From DASRAP01 sp035277145 (GTDB lineage: Bacteria > Gemmatimonadota > Gemmatimonadetes > Gemmatimonadales > Gemmatimonadaceae): DNA of 64,000 nt. The position numbers and the translations under genes are program-made. Location of the stretch: positions 1-64,000 of the forward strand of contig DATELA010000050.1 in assembly GCA_035277145.1 (NCBI GenBank), in the 5' to 3' direction. How positions within the stretch are numbered: the first letter of the stretch is position 1; each line of letters opens with the position of its first letter. Positions 17,856 to 27,027 of this stretch are shown here, in pieces. The notes under the pieces are model-generated. The model made no database searches. It saw nothing but the letters and a program-made list of their open reading frames with translations, and was not told the DNA's origin.

Positions 17856-17880
17856 AACCAGCGCTCCCGAAGGAACGCGC

Positions 17881-18345
17881 TTACTTCCAGCTCAGGATGT
17901 CTTCGTTCTCGCCTTCACCGCCCGGCTGCCCGTCGGCGCCCAGCGAGTAGAGGTCGAATCCGTTCGGATTCTGCTGTCCTGGAAAGACGTAGATGTACGC
18001 ATTTCCCCACGGATCGAGTGGCACTGCTTTCCGCAAATACGGGCCGCGCCAATTCGCCGGCGGGTCGATGGTCGGACGCTCCCAGAGGGAGAGCAGGCCC
18101 TGTTCTGTCGACGGATACAATCCGTTGTCGAGACGATACGCATCGAGCGTCGTGCTCAGCTCTTCCATCTGCGCTTTTGCCGTCGTCGCCTTGGCCGTGC
18201 CGACATGCTGGAAAACGTTTGGCGCGACCAGCGTCGCGAGGATCGCGATCACGACGATCACGACGAGAATCTCAATGAGCGTAAAGCCCGCGCGGCCGGA
18301 TCGGCTGTGAGCGATGCGTCGGGAGGGCGTTCGAAGCGGAGTCAT
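17881..18345 (-). CDS. gspG: major pseudopilin GspG
   Basis: 154-residue major pseudopilin, first gene of the operon. The prepilin site is RAG|FTLIEILVVIVVIAILA. The soluble domain has the T2SG hallmarks: YRLDNGLYPSTEQGL, LDPWGNAYIYVFPG, DLYSLGADGQPGGEGENEDI (calcium-binding loop). The ATG at 18345 is preferred to one 19 codons upstream because it gives a normal leader of ~34 residues. No prepilin peptidase gene is in the window, so GspO must be encoded elsewhere. Confidence 0.95.
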   Translation of the reverse strand: MTPLRTPSRRIAHSRSGRAGFTLIEILVVIVVIAILATLVAPNVFQHVGTAKATTAKAQMEELSTTLDAYRLDNGLYPSTEQGLLSLWERPTIDPPANWRGPYLRKAVPLDPWGNAYIYVFPGQQNPNGFDLYSLGADGQPGGEGENEDILSWK

Positions 18346-18421
18346 TGTGCAGTCCGGCGAGAGTCGACGGTGGGGTGAGTCGTTGGACACTAACGCTGTC
18401 ACTATTGGTTGGCGCTTTCTG

Positions 18422-18456
18422 AAAAAACCGGCGCCGACTGCTGGTCGGCGCCGTTT
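18422..18456 (-). terminator. intrinsic terminator after the flippase-like gene
   Basis: A perfect 10-bp stem, CGGCGCCGAC (18429-18438) with GTCGGCGCCG (18444-18453), has a 5-base loop. Read on the minus strand it is followed by a run of six T (18427 to 18422). It separates the flippase-like gene from the type II secretion operon, implying that gspG has its own promoter between 18346 and 18421. Confidence 0.85.
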
Positions 18457-18560
18457 CGTACAGGGACAGACGCATGGCGCGCGGCTGCCGTTAGCCTACG
18501 TGCCGTCAGGACATTGCGTTACAGCGAAATACAGAAGCCTGCCGTAAAGGGTGTGCCCCC

Positions 18561-19613
18561 TTACCCCTTGGTGTCCAGGGGCGCACTCGGCGGTTGCGGC
18601 TCCGAAGGCTTGTGCGGTGCGGGCTTCGGTGGATCAGGGCGGAGCGCTCGAAGGACGGTCGCACCTCCCGCGAACGCACCAAGGATGATGTAGATGTAAA
18701 ACGTGTAGAACCGCCACCAGATCATCGAGGACGCCAGCACCGGCGCCGAGAGGATGCCTTCAAAAGCCGCCTTGAAGCCGAACTCGACCGCGCCGCCCCC
18801 GCCAGGCGCCGGCGCGATCGATCCGCCATAGATCAGGACCAGCGGCCACAGCACCAGCGCCGAGAGCTCGCTGCCTTTTTCGACGCTCCACACCACGACG
18901 GGGAGAATTGCCAGTCGCGCGAGGACGTGAACGACCGACGCGCTGAACGCGGCCCCCAGCCACGGCAAGTTCGCGCCCTTCAGCGCCGCAATGCTCTGTC
19001 TTGTATGACGGATGGTGCGTTGAATTCCGCGCCAGTGACCCGCGTTCAGGCCGACGGACCGCACCCATTTTGGCGGCGGCCCCGACGCACTTCGCTGCGC
19101 GAGGAGCAATCCGGCGGTCGCAATTGCGAACAGGAACGCAGCGTACCCCACAATGATTGTCGTGAGGAATCCGAGTACCGTCGTCGATCCGCCGAAGATC
19201 GCCCACAGTCCGAGTGCGACGACAATCAGCGTCACCAGTTCCATCACGACTTCGAGAAACAACACCAGCAGAATGCTCGCCACCGGCATCTTCGATTCGG
19301 CGAGCACCAGGAATCGCGCAGGCTCAGCGCCCGAGCGCGATGGTGTCAGGCACGACGCGAAATCGCCGCCGAGGCAGGTGCGCAGCGAGAGCGAAAACGA
19401 CATGGGAATTGCGAGCGCTCGTGCGCCCCACTGGATCTTGATCGTGCGCGAAACGATTTCGAGCAGCGCGAAACCGAGCGCGATTGCGTGCGCCCACACG
19501 GGCACCGGCGGCGGTGTCCCGTGTTTGCCAAACGCGCTCCAAACGACCCAACCAGAAACAGCGAAGATCGCCGCGAACGAGAGGACAACAATGATCCAGC
19601 GCGTGCGTGACAC
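18561..19613 (-). CDS. lysylphosphatidylglycerol-synthase-type flippase domain membrane protein
   Basis: 350-residue polytopic membrane protein of the LPG synthase transmembrane / UPF0104 type, with about seven to eight spans. The conserved motif zone LRTCLGGDFASCLTPSRSGAEPARFLV and the late glycine-rich GGSIAPAPGGGGAVEFGF are typical of this family. Only the membrane (flippase-like) domain is present, with no aminoacyl-transferase domain, so lipid transport or quality control is likelier than lysine transfer. It starts with GTG. The frameshifted SMP-30-like gene ends 27 bases upstream on the same strand. Confidence 0.8.
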   Translation of the reverse strand: MSRTRWIIVVLSFAAIFAVSGWVVWSAFGKHGTPPPVPVWAHAIALGFALLEIVSRTIKIQWGARALAIPMSFSLSLRTCLGGDFASCLTPSRSGAEPARFLVLAESKMPVASILLVLFLEVVMELVTLIVVALGLWAIFGGSTTVLGFLTTIIVGYAAFLFAIATAGLLLAQRSASGPPPKWVRSVGLNAGHWRGIQRTIRHTRQSIAALKGANLPWLGAAFSASVVHVLARLAILPVVVWSVEKGSELSALVLWPLVLIYGGSIAPAPGGGGAVEFGFKAAFEGILSAPVLASSMIWWRFYTFYIYIILGAFAGGATVLRALRPDPPKPAPHKPSEPQPPSAPLDTKG

Positions 19614-19640
19614 GGGATCAGTGCGCTCTGTTGGCGGCGA

Positions 19641-20569
19641 TCAGCGCGCTGGAATCGTCCACAGTTCCACTCGGTTTCCCTCGAAGATTGGAATCGCAAC
19701 GATGTTGCGCCCCGCGTCGACGCCGATGTCCGCGGGACCCGGCACGCCGCGAATGAACGGCGCCAGCGTATTGCCGGACATTACGTGGATTGCAGAGTCG
19801 GTCCAGCTCGAAACAAGCACGCGTCCGTCCGCGAGAATCTCGACGCCGTCATATCCACCCACGCCGCTGGCAACCGAATCTGCCTTCGCGGCGCCCGCCG
19901 ACCAGTGAAAGATCGATGCTGCACCGAACGGCACGATGACGAAATGTCCAGTCGTGCGATCGAACGTGATTCCGTTCGGTCCTTCCTGTTTTGCAAAGCG
20001 CACAACCTCGGTCACCGCGTTGCCAGCGACGCGAAACACGCGATCGGGACCGGGATGCGTCATGCCGCTCGCTTCGATGCGAATGCCGGTGTCGGTGACG
20101 TACAGCGAACCATCTGCGGCAACGGTGATGTCATTGAGAAACACCGCGCCTTGTGGTTTGAGGTCGATCGACTTGATCGCTGCGCCGCTTTGCGTATTGA
20201 ACGCGCGGACGGCGTCAATGTCAGCGACCCAGAGCGTATCCCCCGAGACGGCCAAACCTTTCGGCGCATTGAGCACGACGCCGTTTTTCCGCCGGCAATA
20301 AACGCGGTATCGACGGTTGTACGATCACCACTCGCACGCGTGATGAATCCGTTGCCGTCTTTGTCCGACGGAACGCCATTGATGTTCGAGATGAACCAGG
20401 CATCGCGCGCTGAGTCATAGCGCGCGCTTTCGGGCGTTTTCAGACCTGCGATCTCACCAACTTTTTCCGGCGCGGCGGGCGTTGCGGCGGCATTGTCGTC
20501 GACGGCCCGAATGCAGCCGGCGGTCGTGCACACAGCGATCAACAGGGACCAGCGTCGAATCGTGAACAT
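19641..20569 (-). pseudogene. frameshifted SMP-30/gluconolactonase-like lipoprotein
   Basis: The reading frame starting at 20569 has GGAG upstream and a lipoprotein-like signal (LLIAVCTTAGC). It continues with KVGEIAGLKTPESARYDSARDAWFISNINGVPSDKDG and then breaks after FIAGGK. The rest of the same propeller protein (LNAPKGLAVSGDTLWVADIDAV onward, to 19641) continues in another frame. The break coincides with an A5 run on the coding strand (T5 at 20284-20288): one more A would restore a single ~309-residue NHL/SMP-30 propeller. It is either a recent inactivation, a slippage site or a sequencing error. Both halves keep good coding character, which argues for recent loss or error. Confidence 0.8.
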
Positions 20570-20718
20570 GGTGTCTCTCCAGTGCAGTTACGGTCCGCGC
20601 GACGGCGCCGGCGACGCGGGCCGCTGAATCTAGCTGACGAGTGCACCGCGGACTTGCGCATATCGCGCCGCGTGGGCAACGTCGCCGGTAGCACGGCACT
20701 CCTTCACTGAGGTGTTCA

Positions 20719-23700
20719 GTGGTATCTCAATACGTTCTTCTCGCGCGCCGCATAGCGGTCGTCGCGATTGCACTCGTCGCGCCAGCCGGCGCCGCCCACT
20801 CGCAGGGCACTCTCGATTCGACTGCGTTCGCGGCACTGCGGTGGCGCGAAATCGGGCCATTCCGCGGTGGACGATCGGTCGCAGTTTCCGGCGCGACATC
20901 GCGGCCGTTCGAGTACTACATGGGCACCGTCGGCGGCGGCGTATTCAAGACCGATGACGGCGGACTCACCTGGCGACCGTCGTCCGATTCGGCGTTCGGC
21001 GGAACCGTGGGCGCGCTCGCGGTGAGCGCGTCGAACAACGACATCGTGTGGGCGGGCGGCGGTGAAACGCACATCCGCGGCAACACATCACACGGCGAAG
21101 GACTGTGGAAGAGCACCAACGCCGGCGCAAAGTGGACATACATGGGCCTGCGCGAAACGCGTCACATCGCGCGCATTCGCATTCATCCAACCAATCCCGA
21201 CATCGTGTACGTCGGCGCGCTCGGCCACGCGTTCGGACCGAATCCGGAGCGCGGCGTTTTCAAAACCACCGATGGTGGACGCAACTGGAACAAGATTCTG
21301 TTCCGCAACGACTCGACGGGCATTTCTGATTTGCTGATGGATCCGTCGAATCCCGAAGTGTTGTACGCAAGTTTCTGGCACGCGTATCGCACACCGTGGA
21401 TGCTGAACAGCGGCGGACCTGGCGGCGGACTGTTCAAAACGATGAACGGCGGCTCGACGTGGGCGGAAATCACGCGCAATCCGGGATTGCCGCGCGGATT
21501 GTGGGGCAAGGTGGGACTTGCGGTGTCGCCCGCGAAAACGTCGCGCGTGTGGGCGATCATCGAAGCTGACTCGGGCGGCGTATTCCGCTCCGATGACGGG
21601 GGCGCAACGTGGGAACGCACGAACGACGACCGCAATCTTCGTCAACGCGCGTGGTACTACTCGAAGATCTACGCTGATCCGAAAGACACGAACGTCGTGT
21701 ATGTGCTGAACGTTGCGTTCTGGAAATCGACGGACGGCGGACGCACGTTCCGCACGCAGCCCACGCCGCACAGCGACAATCACGACATGTGGATCGATCC
21801 GGCGAATGGACAACGCATGGTCGAAGCCAACGACGGCGGCGCGAACGTGTCGATCAACGGTGGCCGCACGTGGACCAATCAGGCGTTCGCGACTGCGCAG
21901 ATGTACCACGTGTCGACGACGAACCATTTCCCGTACAAAGTGTGCGGCGCGCAACAGGACAACTCGACGATCTGTTTACCGAGTCGCGCAGGCGGCGGGA
22001 TTACGATGATGCTCGCGGATTTCCCTGGCGGTGGCGAATCAGGATACGTGACGCCGCGCCCCGACCAGCCCGATGTGTTTTTCGCTGGGAGCTACGGCGG
22101 GCTGCTCACACGCAAAGACATCGCAACGGGAATCTCGCGCAACGTGACCGCGTGGCCGAGCAATCCGATGGGCCATTCGTCCGAAGACATCAAATACCGA
22201 TTTCAGTGGACGTTCCCGATCGTCATTTCGCAGCACGATCCGAATGTGCTGTACGTGGGCGGCAGTCACTTGTTCAAGTCGACGAACGAAGGCGAGAGTT
22301 TCACGCTGATCTCGGGTCCGCTCGCGCGAAACGACAAGCGCACCATGGGTCCATCGGGCGGGCCGATTACGCGCGACCAAACTGGCGTCGAGACATACGG
22401 TACGATTTTCACGATCGCCGAATCACCGCGCTCTGCGAGCATCATCTGGGTTGGCACCGACGACGGTTACGTGCAACTCACGCGCGACGGCGGAAAGAAC
22501 TGGACGAACGTGACGCCGCCGGCGATCGGCGACTTCACGCGCATCTCGATGATCGAAGCGTCGCGTTTCGATCCCGCGGTCGCGTACATCGCGGCGAACC
22601 GATATCAGCAGGACGATTTCTCGCCGTCGCTGTGGAAGACGTCGAATTACGGCGCGACGTGGACGAAGATCGTGAATGGGATTGGCGCGGAGCATTTCAC
22701 GCGCGTGATTCGCGAAGATCCCGAACGCCGGGGATTGTTGTACGCGGGGACCGAACGCAGCGCACTGGTTTCGTTCGACGATGGTGCGCACTGGCAATCG
22801 CTGCAGCTGAATCTTCCGCCAGTGCCGGTGCATGATTTGGTGATCAAGGACGGCGATCTCGTGGCCGGTACGCACGGCCGGTCGTTCTGGATCATCGACG
22901 ATTTGTCGGTATTGCGTCAGACGAATGCGACGACGCTCGCAAAGGCCGCGCATCTGTACAAACCGCGCGACACGTATCGCATCGATTGGTCGGGCGGCGG
23001 TGGCGGTGAAGGCGACGAAGGTCCGTCCGGTGCGAATCCGCCGGCCGGTGCGGTTGTGCACTACTGGCTGAAGAACGCGAACACCCCTGTGAAGCTCGAG
23101 TTCGTCGCACCTGATGGCAAAGTCATCAAGACGTACGAGTCCGCGACCGAGCAGCCTGCGGCGGCGACGCCGGCCGGGCCGATGCAAGGTGGTGGCGGAC
23201 GCGGAGGTGCGGGTGCGCCCGCGCGTCCATCGAATCGCACGGGGCACAACACGTTCTCATGGGACATGCGGTATCCCGACGCGAGCACGTTCCGCGGAAT
23301 GATTCTGTGGGCCGGCAACACACGCGGACCGCTCGCGTTACCGGGCACCTACACGGTGCGGCTCACCGCCGGCGGAGAAACGCAAACGCAGACATTCCGG
23401 CTGCTCGCCGATCCGCGATCGAAAGCGACGGCGGCAGATCTCGCGGCGCAATTCGATTTCCTGATCAAGATTCGCGATCGCGTGACCGCGGCGAATGACG
23501 CGGTGAAAACATCGCGCTGGATCAAGTACGAACTCGAAGAACGTCAATCGAAAGCGACGGGTGCGCTCGCGCGCGAATTGCAGACGATGGGACGTGCGTT
23601 CGGCGATTCACTCACGTCGAGCGAAGGCGAGATCTATCAGATACAGAATCGCTCGAACCAGGATCCGCTCAACTATCCGATCAAGCTCAACAACAAAATC

Positions 23701-23922
23701 GCGGCGCTGAACGGCGTCGTCGCGTCGGCGCCCGCGCGTCCAACGAAGCAATCACTCGATGTGTACGCGGAGCTGACGGCGTTGCTCGACGTGCAGCTGG
23801 GCCGATCAACGGCGACCATCGCACGCGACTTGCCGCGCATCAACGATTTGCTGCGGAGACTTGGATTGCCGGAGATAGTCGCAAAACCTGAGGATCCGCC
23901 GGTCAGAACCATCGCGCAGTAG
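20719..23922 (+). CDS. large exported sortilin/BNR-repeat propeller protein
   Basis: 1067-residue exported protein starting with GTG at 20719, signal peptide residues 1-28. It has a large seven- to ten-bladed propeller with repeated Asp-box/BNR turns (TDDGGLTW, TDGGRNW, MNGGSTW, SDDGGATW, TDGGRTF, RDGGKNW) as in VPS10/sortilin-like and BNR 'glycosyl hydrolase'-annotated proteins. A Gly/Arg tract (GGGGRGGAGAPARP) near residue 820 leads into a C-terminal beta domain and a helical tail. These proteins are common in Gemmatimonadota, Acidobacteria and Bacteroidota; hydrolase activity is generally unproven. Transcription ends at the inverted repeat shared with fabI. Confidence 0.85.
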   Translation: MVSQYVLLARRIAVVAIALVAPAGAAHSQGTLDSTAFAALRWREIGPFRGGRSVAVSGATSRPFEYYMGTVGGGVFKTDDGGLTWRPSSDSAFGGTVGALAVSASNNDIVWAGGGETHIRGNTSHGEGLWKSTNAGAKWTYMGLRETRHIARIRIHPTNPDIVYVGALGHAFGPNPERGVFKTTDGGRNWNKILFRNDSTGISDLLMDPSNPEVLYASFWHAYRTPWMLNSGGPGGGLFKTMNGGSTWAEITRNPGLPRGLWGKVGLAVSPAKTSRVWAIIEADSGGVFRSDDGGATWERTNDDRNLRQRAWYYSKIYADPKDTNVVYVLNVAFWKSTDGGRTFRTQPTPHSDNHDMWIDPANGQRMVEANDGGANVSINGGRTWTNQAFATAQMYHVSTTNHFPYKVCGAQQDNSTICLPSRAGGGITMMLADFPGGGESGYVTPRPDQPDVFFAGSYGGLLTRKDIATGISRNVTAWPSNPMGHSSEDIKYRFQWTFPIVISQHDPNVLYVGGSHLFKSTNEGESFTLISGPLARNDKRTMGPSGGPITRDQTGVETYGTIFTIAESPRSASIIWVGTDDGYVQLTRDGGKNWTNVTPPAIGDFTRISMIEASRFDPAVAYIAANRYQQDDFSPSLWKTSNYGATWTKIVNGIGAEHFTRVIREDPERRGLLYAGTERSALVSFDDGAHWQSLQLNLPPVPVHDLVIKDGDLVAGTHGRSFWIIDDLSVLRQTNATTLAKAAHLYKPRDTYRIDWSGGGGGEGDEGPSGANPPAGAVVHYWLKNANTPVKLEFVAPDGKVIKTYESATEQPAAATPAGPMQGGGGRGGAGAPARPSNRTGHNTFSWDMRYPDASTFRGMILWAGNTRGPLALPGTYTVRLTAGGETQTQTFRLLADPRSKATAADLAAQFDFLIKIRDRVTAANDAVKTSRWIKYELEERQSKATGALARELQTMGRAFGDSLTSSEGEIYQIQNRSNQDPLNYPIKLNNKIAALNGVVASAPARPTKQSLDVYAELTALLDVQLGRSTATIARDLPRINDLLRRLGLPEIVAKPEDPPVRTIAQ

Positions 23923-23929
23923 TTCTAAG

Positions 23930-24008
23930 GGCAAAGGGGAAGTGGAAGTCAGAAGTGCAAGGAAGGCGGGTCGTTCTTGGACTTCTGACTTTCCCTTCCC
24001 CTTTGTCC
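23930..24008. terminator. long inverted repeat between convergent genes
   Basis: A purine-rich arm (23930-23957, with CAAAGGGGAAG and GTCAGAAG) pairs almost perfectly with 23979-24008 (CTTCTGAC and CTTCCCCTTTG). This forms a stem of about 28 bp with two or three mismatches. It fills the gap between the BNR gene and convergent fabI and probably terminates both. Confidence 0.75.
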
Positions 24009-24016
24009 TTTGTTGG

Positions 24017-24913
24017 TCACGTCGCCTGCGACAACGCCATACCCATCGCGTGGTATCCCTTATCCACGTACATGGTCACGCCGGTGACGCCGCTCGCGAG
24101 CGGCGACGACAGAAATGCGGCAGCGGTGCCGACGTCGCGCGCGGCGAGTGCTTCCGGCAGCGGTGAATTCACTTTGCAGTACTCGACCATGCGCTCGATG
24201 ATGCCGATTGCGCTGGCGGCGCGCGACGCGAGCGGGCCCGCGGAAATCGTGTTCACGCGCGCGCCATAGGCGCGGCCGGCTTCGTACGCGAGCACGCGCG
24301 TGTCACTCTCGAGCGCGGCTTTCGCAGACGACATTCCGCCACCGTAACCGGGAATCACGCGCTCACTCGCGAGGTACGTGAGTGACACGAACGAGCCGGA
24401 GGGGCGCATGATCGGCCCGAATCGCTGCACCATCGACACGAGCGAATACGCGCTCGCACTCAGCGCCGTGAGATATCCGCCGCGCGACACCTCCAGCAAC
24501 GACTTCTTCACTTCGGGTCCGTTCGCGAGCGAATGCACGACGATGTCGAGCGGTTTCTCCCCGAAATCACCCACCAGTTTCTGCGCGAGTCCGGCTATGG
24601 AGAAATCACCGACGTCTTTGTAGCGCTTGTTTTCGCGAATGTCTGCGGGCGCGTCCGCGAGCGTGTCGTACATCGCGTCGAGCGGATAGATCTTTTCAAA
24701 CGACAGCAGTGAACCGTCGGGCATACGCCGCCCTTCGTCGATCTTTCCGCGTTCGATCAGGTTCAGGAAGATGTTCAGCGCCGGTGGCCACGTTCCTACG
24801 CACACCGTCGCGCCGGCCTCGGCCAGCGCTTTCGCAATTGCAAATCCAAATCCGGCATCGTCGGCAACGCCCGCGACGAGTGCGCGGCGGCCTTTCAGGT
24901 CGAGGGAGAGCAT
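24017..24913 (-). CDS. fabI: enoyl-[acyl-carrier-protein] reductase FabI
   Basis: 298-residue short-chain dehydrogenase-fold enoyl-ACP reductase of fatty-acid synthesis (NADH-dependent reduction of the trans-2-enoyl chain). The N terminus holds the nucleotide fold (LKGRRALVAGVADDAGFGFAIAKALAEAGA). The catalytic motif is YLASERVIPGYGGGMSSAK, giving the Tyr...Tyr-x6-Lys arrangement of FabI (both tyrosines and the lysine present). It is ~35 residues longer than E. coli FabI, mainly through an insertion after the first strand (about residues 45-90), as in plant and cyanobacterial ENRs. FabI is the triclosan target. Confidence 0.95.
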   Translation of the reverse strand: MLSLDLKGRRALVAGVADDAGFGFAIAKALAEAGATVCVGTWPPALNIFLNLIERGKIDEGRRMPDGSLLSFEKIYPLDAMYDTLADAPADIRENKRYKDVGDFSIAGLAQKLVGDFGEKPLDIVVHSLANGPEVKKSLLEVSRGGYLTALSASAYSLVSMVQRFGPIMRPSGSFVSLTYLASERVIPGYGGGMSSAKAALESDTRVLAYEAGRAYGARVNTISAGPLASRAASAIGIIERMVEYCKVNSPLPEALAARDVGTAAAFLSSPLASGVTGVTMYVDKGYHAMGMALSQAT

Positions 24914-24929
24914 GGGTGAAAGCTAGCCC

Positions 24930-24984
24930 AGAGCCCAGAGCTTACTGCGGAAGGCTCACGGCTCAGGCCTCACGGCTCAGGGCT
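24930..24984. repeat. TGAGCC-type word repeat at the 3' end of the nucleotidyltransferase gene
   Basis: Repeated words GGCTCACGGCTCAGG, CCTCACGGCTCAGGG and CCAGAGCCCAGAGC fill the gap upstream of fabI and run into the last codons of the neighbouring minus-strand gene (its C-terminal SPEP and stop are read from the repeat). The same word family (TGAGCCCTGAGCC) occurs at 38249-38275. Confidence 0.7.
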
Positions 24985-25425
24985 AACTCGCAATGCCTCC
25001 AGATCCGACAGATCCTTCTTTCGTCCCGCCGCGCGCTTGTTCGCGATCAGGTGGTCGCGGCCAAGGAACGGGATGGTCACGCCATCGACTTCCGACTCGA
25101 CGCGGTCAGCCCACGCGGCGTCGAACTTCAGTCCGGAGATCGTCGTCAGAATGTCGATGCGATTCGGCGGTGAGCCGAACTGCACCAGCGCATTTGGTTT
25201 CGTGAAATCACCCGCAGCGATGCGCAACGCATGCAGCGGCGCGCCAAACTCTGCGAGCGCGGACCATACGCGCTTGGCGTTGTCCGGCGTCGGCTCCACC
25301 CACACGTCCAGCGCGAGCGTTGCGCGCACCACGCCATGAAAGGCGAGTGCATGCGCACCGACCACAAGAAACCGAGCTTGTGACGCGACTAGTGCGCGGA
25401 GGAGATCGCGAAAATCGTCGTTCAC
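24970..25425 (-). CDS. nucleotidyltransferase-fold protein (AbiEii/MNT-like)
   Basis: 151-residue protein with the N-terminal signature of small nucleotidyltransferase-like proteins, FLVVGAHALAFHG followed by a degenerate RATLALDVWVEP, where related enzymes have (T/R)xDxD. Only one Asp of the usual pair remains, so activity is uncertain. It starts with GTG behind AAGGGG. A small protein gene ends 10 bases upstream on the same strand, giving a two-gene unit that resembles toxin-antitoxin layouts. The last codons are supplied by the TGAGCC repeat. Function not established. Confidence 0.65.
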   Translation of the reverse strand: MNDDFRDLLRALVASQARFLVVGAHALAFHGVVRATLALDVWVEPTPDNAKRVWSALAEFGAPLHALRIAAGDFTKPNALVQFGSPPNRIDILTTISGLKFDAAWADRVESEVDGVTIPFLGRDHLIANKRAAGRKKDLSDLEALRVSPEP

Positions 25426-25434
25426 GCCCCTTTA

Positions 25435-25695
25435 TTAGCGGCGGGCGCGCGATCCGTCGAGGGTCGACACTACAACCGGCATAGTTTCCCGGGTGTAGAG
25501 CGGCATAGTTCCCCCCGTGCGAATCCATGCGTGCGCGGAGACTTCGGCCAGCAAGGCCAGGCGGTCTGCGGCGGTTGGTTTGGCGCGTTCCGTGGCGGCG
25601 GCGCGGCGAGGTTTCCGGGCGGGGCGAGCCACGGCTGCCTGCGGTACTGCGATGGATTCTGGTGCAACTTCGTCGAGAACGGCTTGCTGAATCAT
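25435..25695 (-). CDS. small protein upstream of the nucleotidyltransferase
   Basis: 86-residue protein, ATG at 25695 with GGAG 9 bases upstream (an in-frame ATG 9 bases earlier directly abuts the GGAG and is less likely). The sequence is basic in the middle (PARKPRRAAATERAKPTAADRLALLAEVSAHAWIR) with no recognisable domain. It ends 10 bases before the nucleotidyltransferase and may encode its partner or antitoxin; this is inference from position. Moderate confidence that it is a real gene. Confidence 0.45.
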   Translation of the reverse strand: MIQQAVLDEVAPESIAVPQAAVARPARKPRRAAATERAKPTAADRLALLAEVSAHAWIRTGGTMPLYTRETMPVVVSTLDGSRARR

Positions 25696-25797
25696 GGCGG
25701 TCATCTCCACAGAAACCGGAACTGCGGCGGCTCGGTACGGGTCAGACGACAGAGGCCGCACGCACCGCTGCCGCACCTGTTAGGACTTTCCGATTCA

Positions 25798-27027
25798 ATG
25801 CCCGCAACACATTCTGCGCGAATGGCTGAACCAGCCTCGTCGATCGCTCGACGATTCATGACCCCGGGAGGCTCGCCAGTCGGCGGGCCCACGCTCGCGC
25901 GCGCACTGTGGCGGCTGGCGTCCGCGCGGGTCACGAGCGGCAACGAAACGCGTCTCCTGGTCGACGGGCCGCAGACTTTCGATGCGATGCACAACGCGAT
26001 TGCGAACGCGCGCTCGTCCATCGACTTCGAGCATTACTACTTCTTCGCCGATTCGGTCGGAAAAGGGTTCGCGGATGCTCTTGCGGCGGCGGCGAAGCGC
26101 GGCGTGCGCGTTCGACTCCTGGTCGACTGGATCGGCGCGAAAGGCGGGGCGCTGAAACTCATCAAGTCGGTTGCGCGCGCGGGTGGCGAGGTGCGCGTGT
26201 TCAATCCGCCCGGATTCCGCCGCTGGCTGGGCCTCCTCCCCCGCGATCACCGCAAGATCGTCGTGGCCGACGGCCACGTTGGGTTCACTGGCGGCGTCGG
26301 AATCTCCGAGGTGTGGGGGCAATGGAAGCCACTCGGCAGAGCAGCGGCGCCATGGCGCGACACGGCAGTGGAGATTCGCGGCCCAGCGGCGACCGACCTG
26401 GCACGCGCGTTTCTCGTAACGTGGCGCCTGGCTGGCGGCCAGCGCATGAGCCGCAAGGAGAGGCGCGCGCGAATGGCGCCATCGGGCTCACGGCTCGAGC
26501 TTGGGCGTGAGCCACCTGCGCTGGTGGGGATCGTCGAAGGTGAGCCGGGGCGGACACGCGTCGCGCGCGCGTTGCAGCTCGCCGCGGTCGGCGCCGATCG
26601 CTCGATCTGGCTCGCGAGCGCCTACTTCCTGCCGTCGCTCCGCGAGGTGGAGTCGCTGGTAGGGGCAGCACGCGACGGCGTGGACGTGCGCGTCCTGGTA
26701 CCGAACAAGAACGACCACCAGTGGGTCACGAACATCTCCAGACGCTATTACCGTCACCTGCTGCGTGGTGGCGTGCGCATTTGGGAATGGAGCGGCGCGA
26801 TGATGCACGCGAAGATGTCAGTGACCGACGGGCGCGTGACGCGCATTGGCTCGACGGATTTCAACCCGCTAGGCGTGGCGATCAACTACGAGATCGACGC
26901 CTTTATCGACGACGCGCGCCTGGGCGCGGCCGCGTGCGAGCAGTTCCTACTGGACCTCGACCGGTCGAAGGAGATCACGGTGGACCGTCGGAGTCTTCGG
27001 AGCCCATCTGGAATAGTGCATAAGTAA
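25798..27027 (+). CDS. phospholipase D family / cardiolipin synthase-like protein
   Basis: 409-residue PLD-superfamily enzyme with two HKD motifs: HRKIVVAD (from His151) and HAKMSVTD (from His337), the second followed by GSTDFNPLGVAINYE, typical of bacterial cardiolipin synthases (condensation of two phosphatidylglycerols). It lacks the N-terminal membrane spans of ClsA, resembling ClsB/YmdC types. An open frame extends 89 codons upstream without family match and overlaps the small minus-strand gene; the ATG at 25798 is preferred, 25822 is possible. Substrate is inferred from family. Confidence 0.82.
   Translation: MPATHSARMAEPASSIARRFMTPGGSPVGGPTLARALWRLASARVTSGNETRLLVDGPQTFDAMHNAIANARSSIDFEHYYFFADSVGKGFADALAAAAKRGVRVRLLVDWIGAKGGALKLIKSVARAGGEVRVFNPPGFRRWLGLLPRDHRKIVVADGHVGFTGGVGISEVWGQWKPLGRAAAPWRDTAVEIRGPAATDLARAFLVTWRLAGGQRMSRKERRARMAPSGSRLELGREPPALVGIVEGEPGRTRVARALQLAAVGADRSIWLASAYFLPSLREVESLVGAARDGVDVRVLVPNKNDHQWVTNISRRYYRHLLRGGVRIWEWSGAMMHAKMSVTDGRVTRIGSTDFNPLGVAINYEIDAFIDDARLGAAACEQFLLDLDRSKEITVDRRSLRSPSGIVHK

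Noticed and set aside
20284..20288. Programmed -1/+1 frameshift in the SMP-30-like gene
   Set aside because: There is no full slippery heptamer with a downstream structure that I can support; simple indel or sequencing error is more likely.
21088..21954. 288-codon minus-strand open frame inside the BNR gene
   Set aside because: It is antisense to strongly conserved Asp-box blades and has no start signals; spurious in high-GC DNA.
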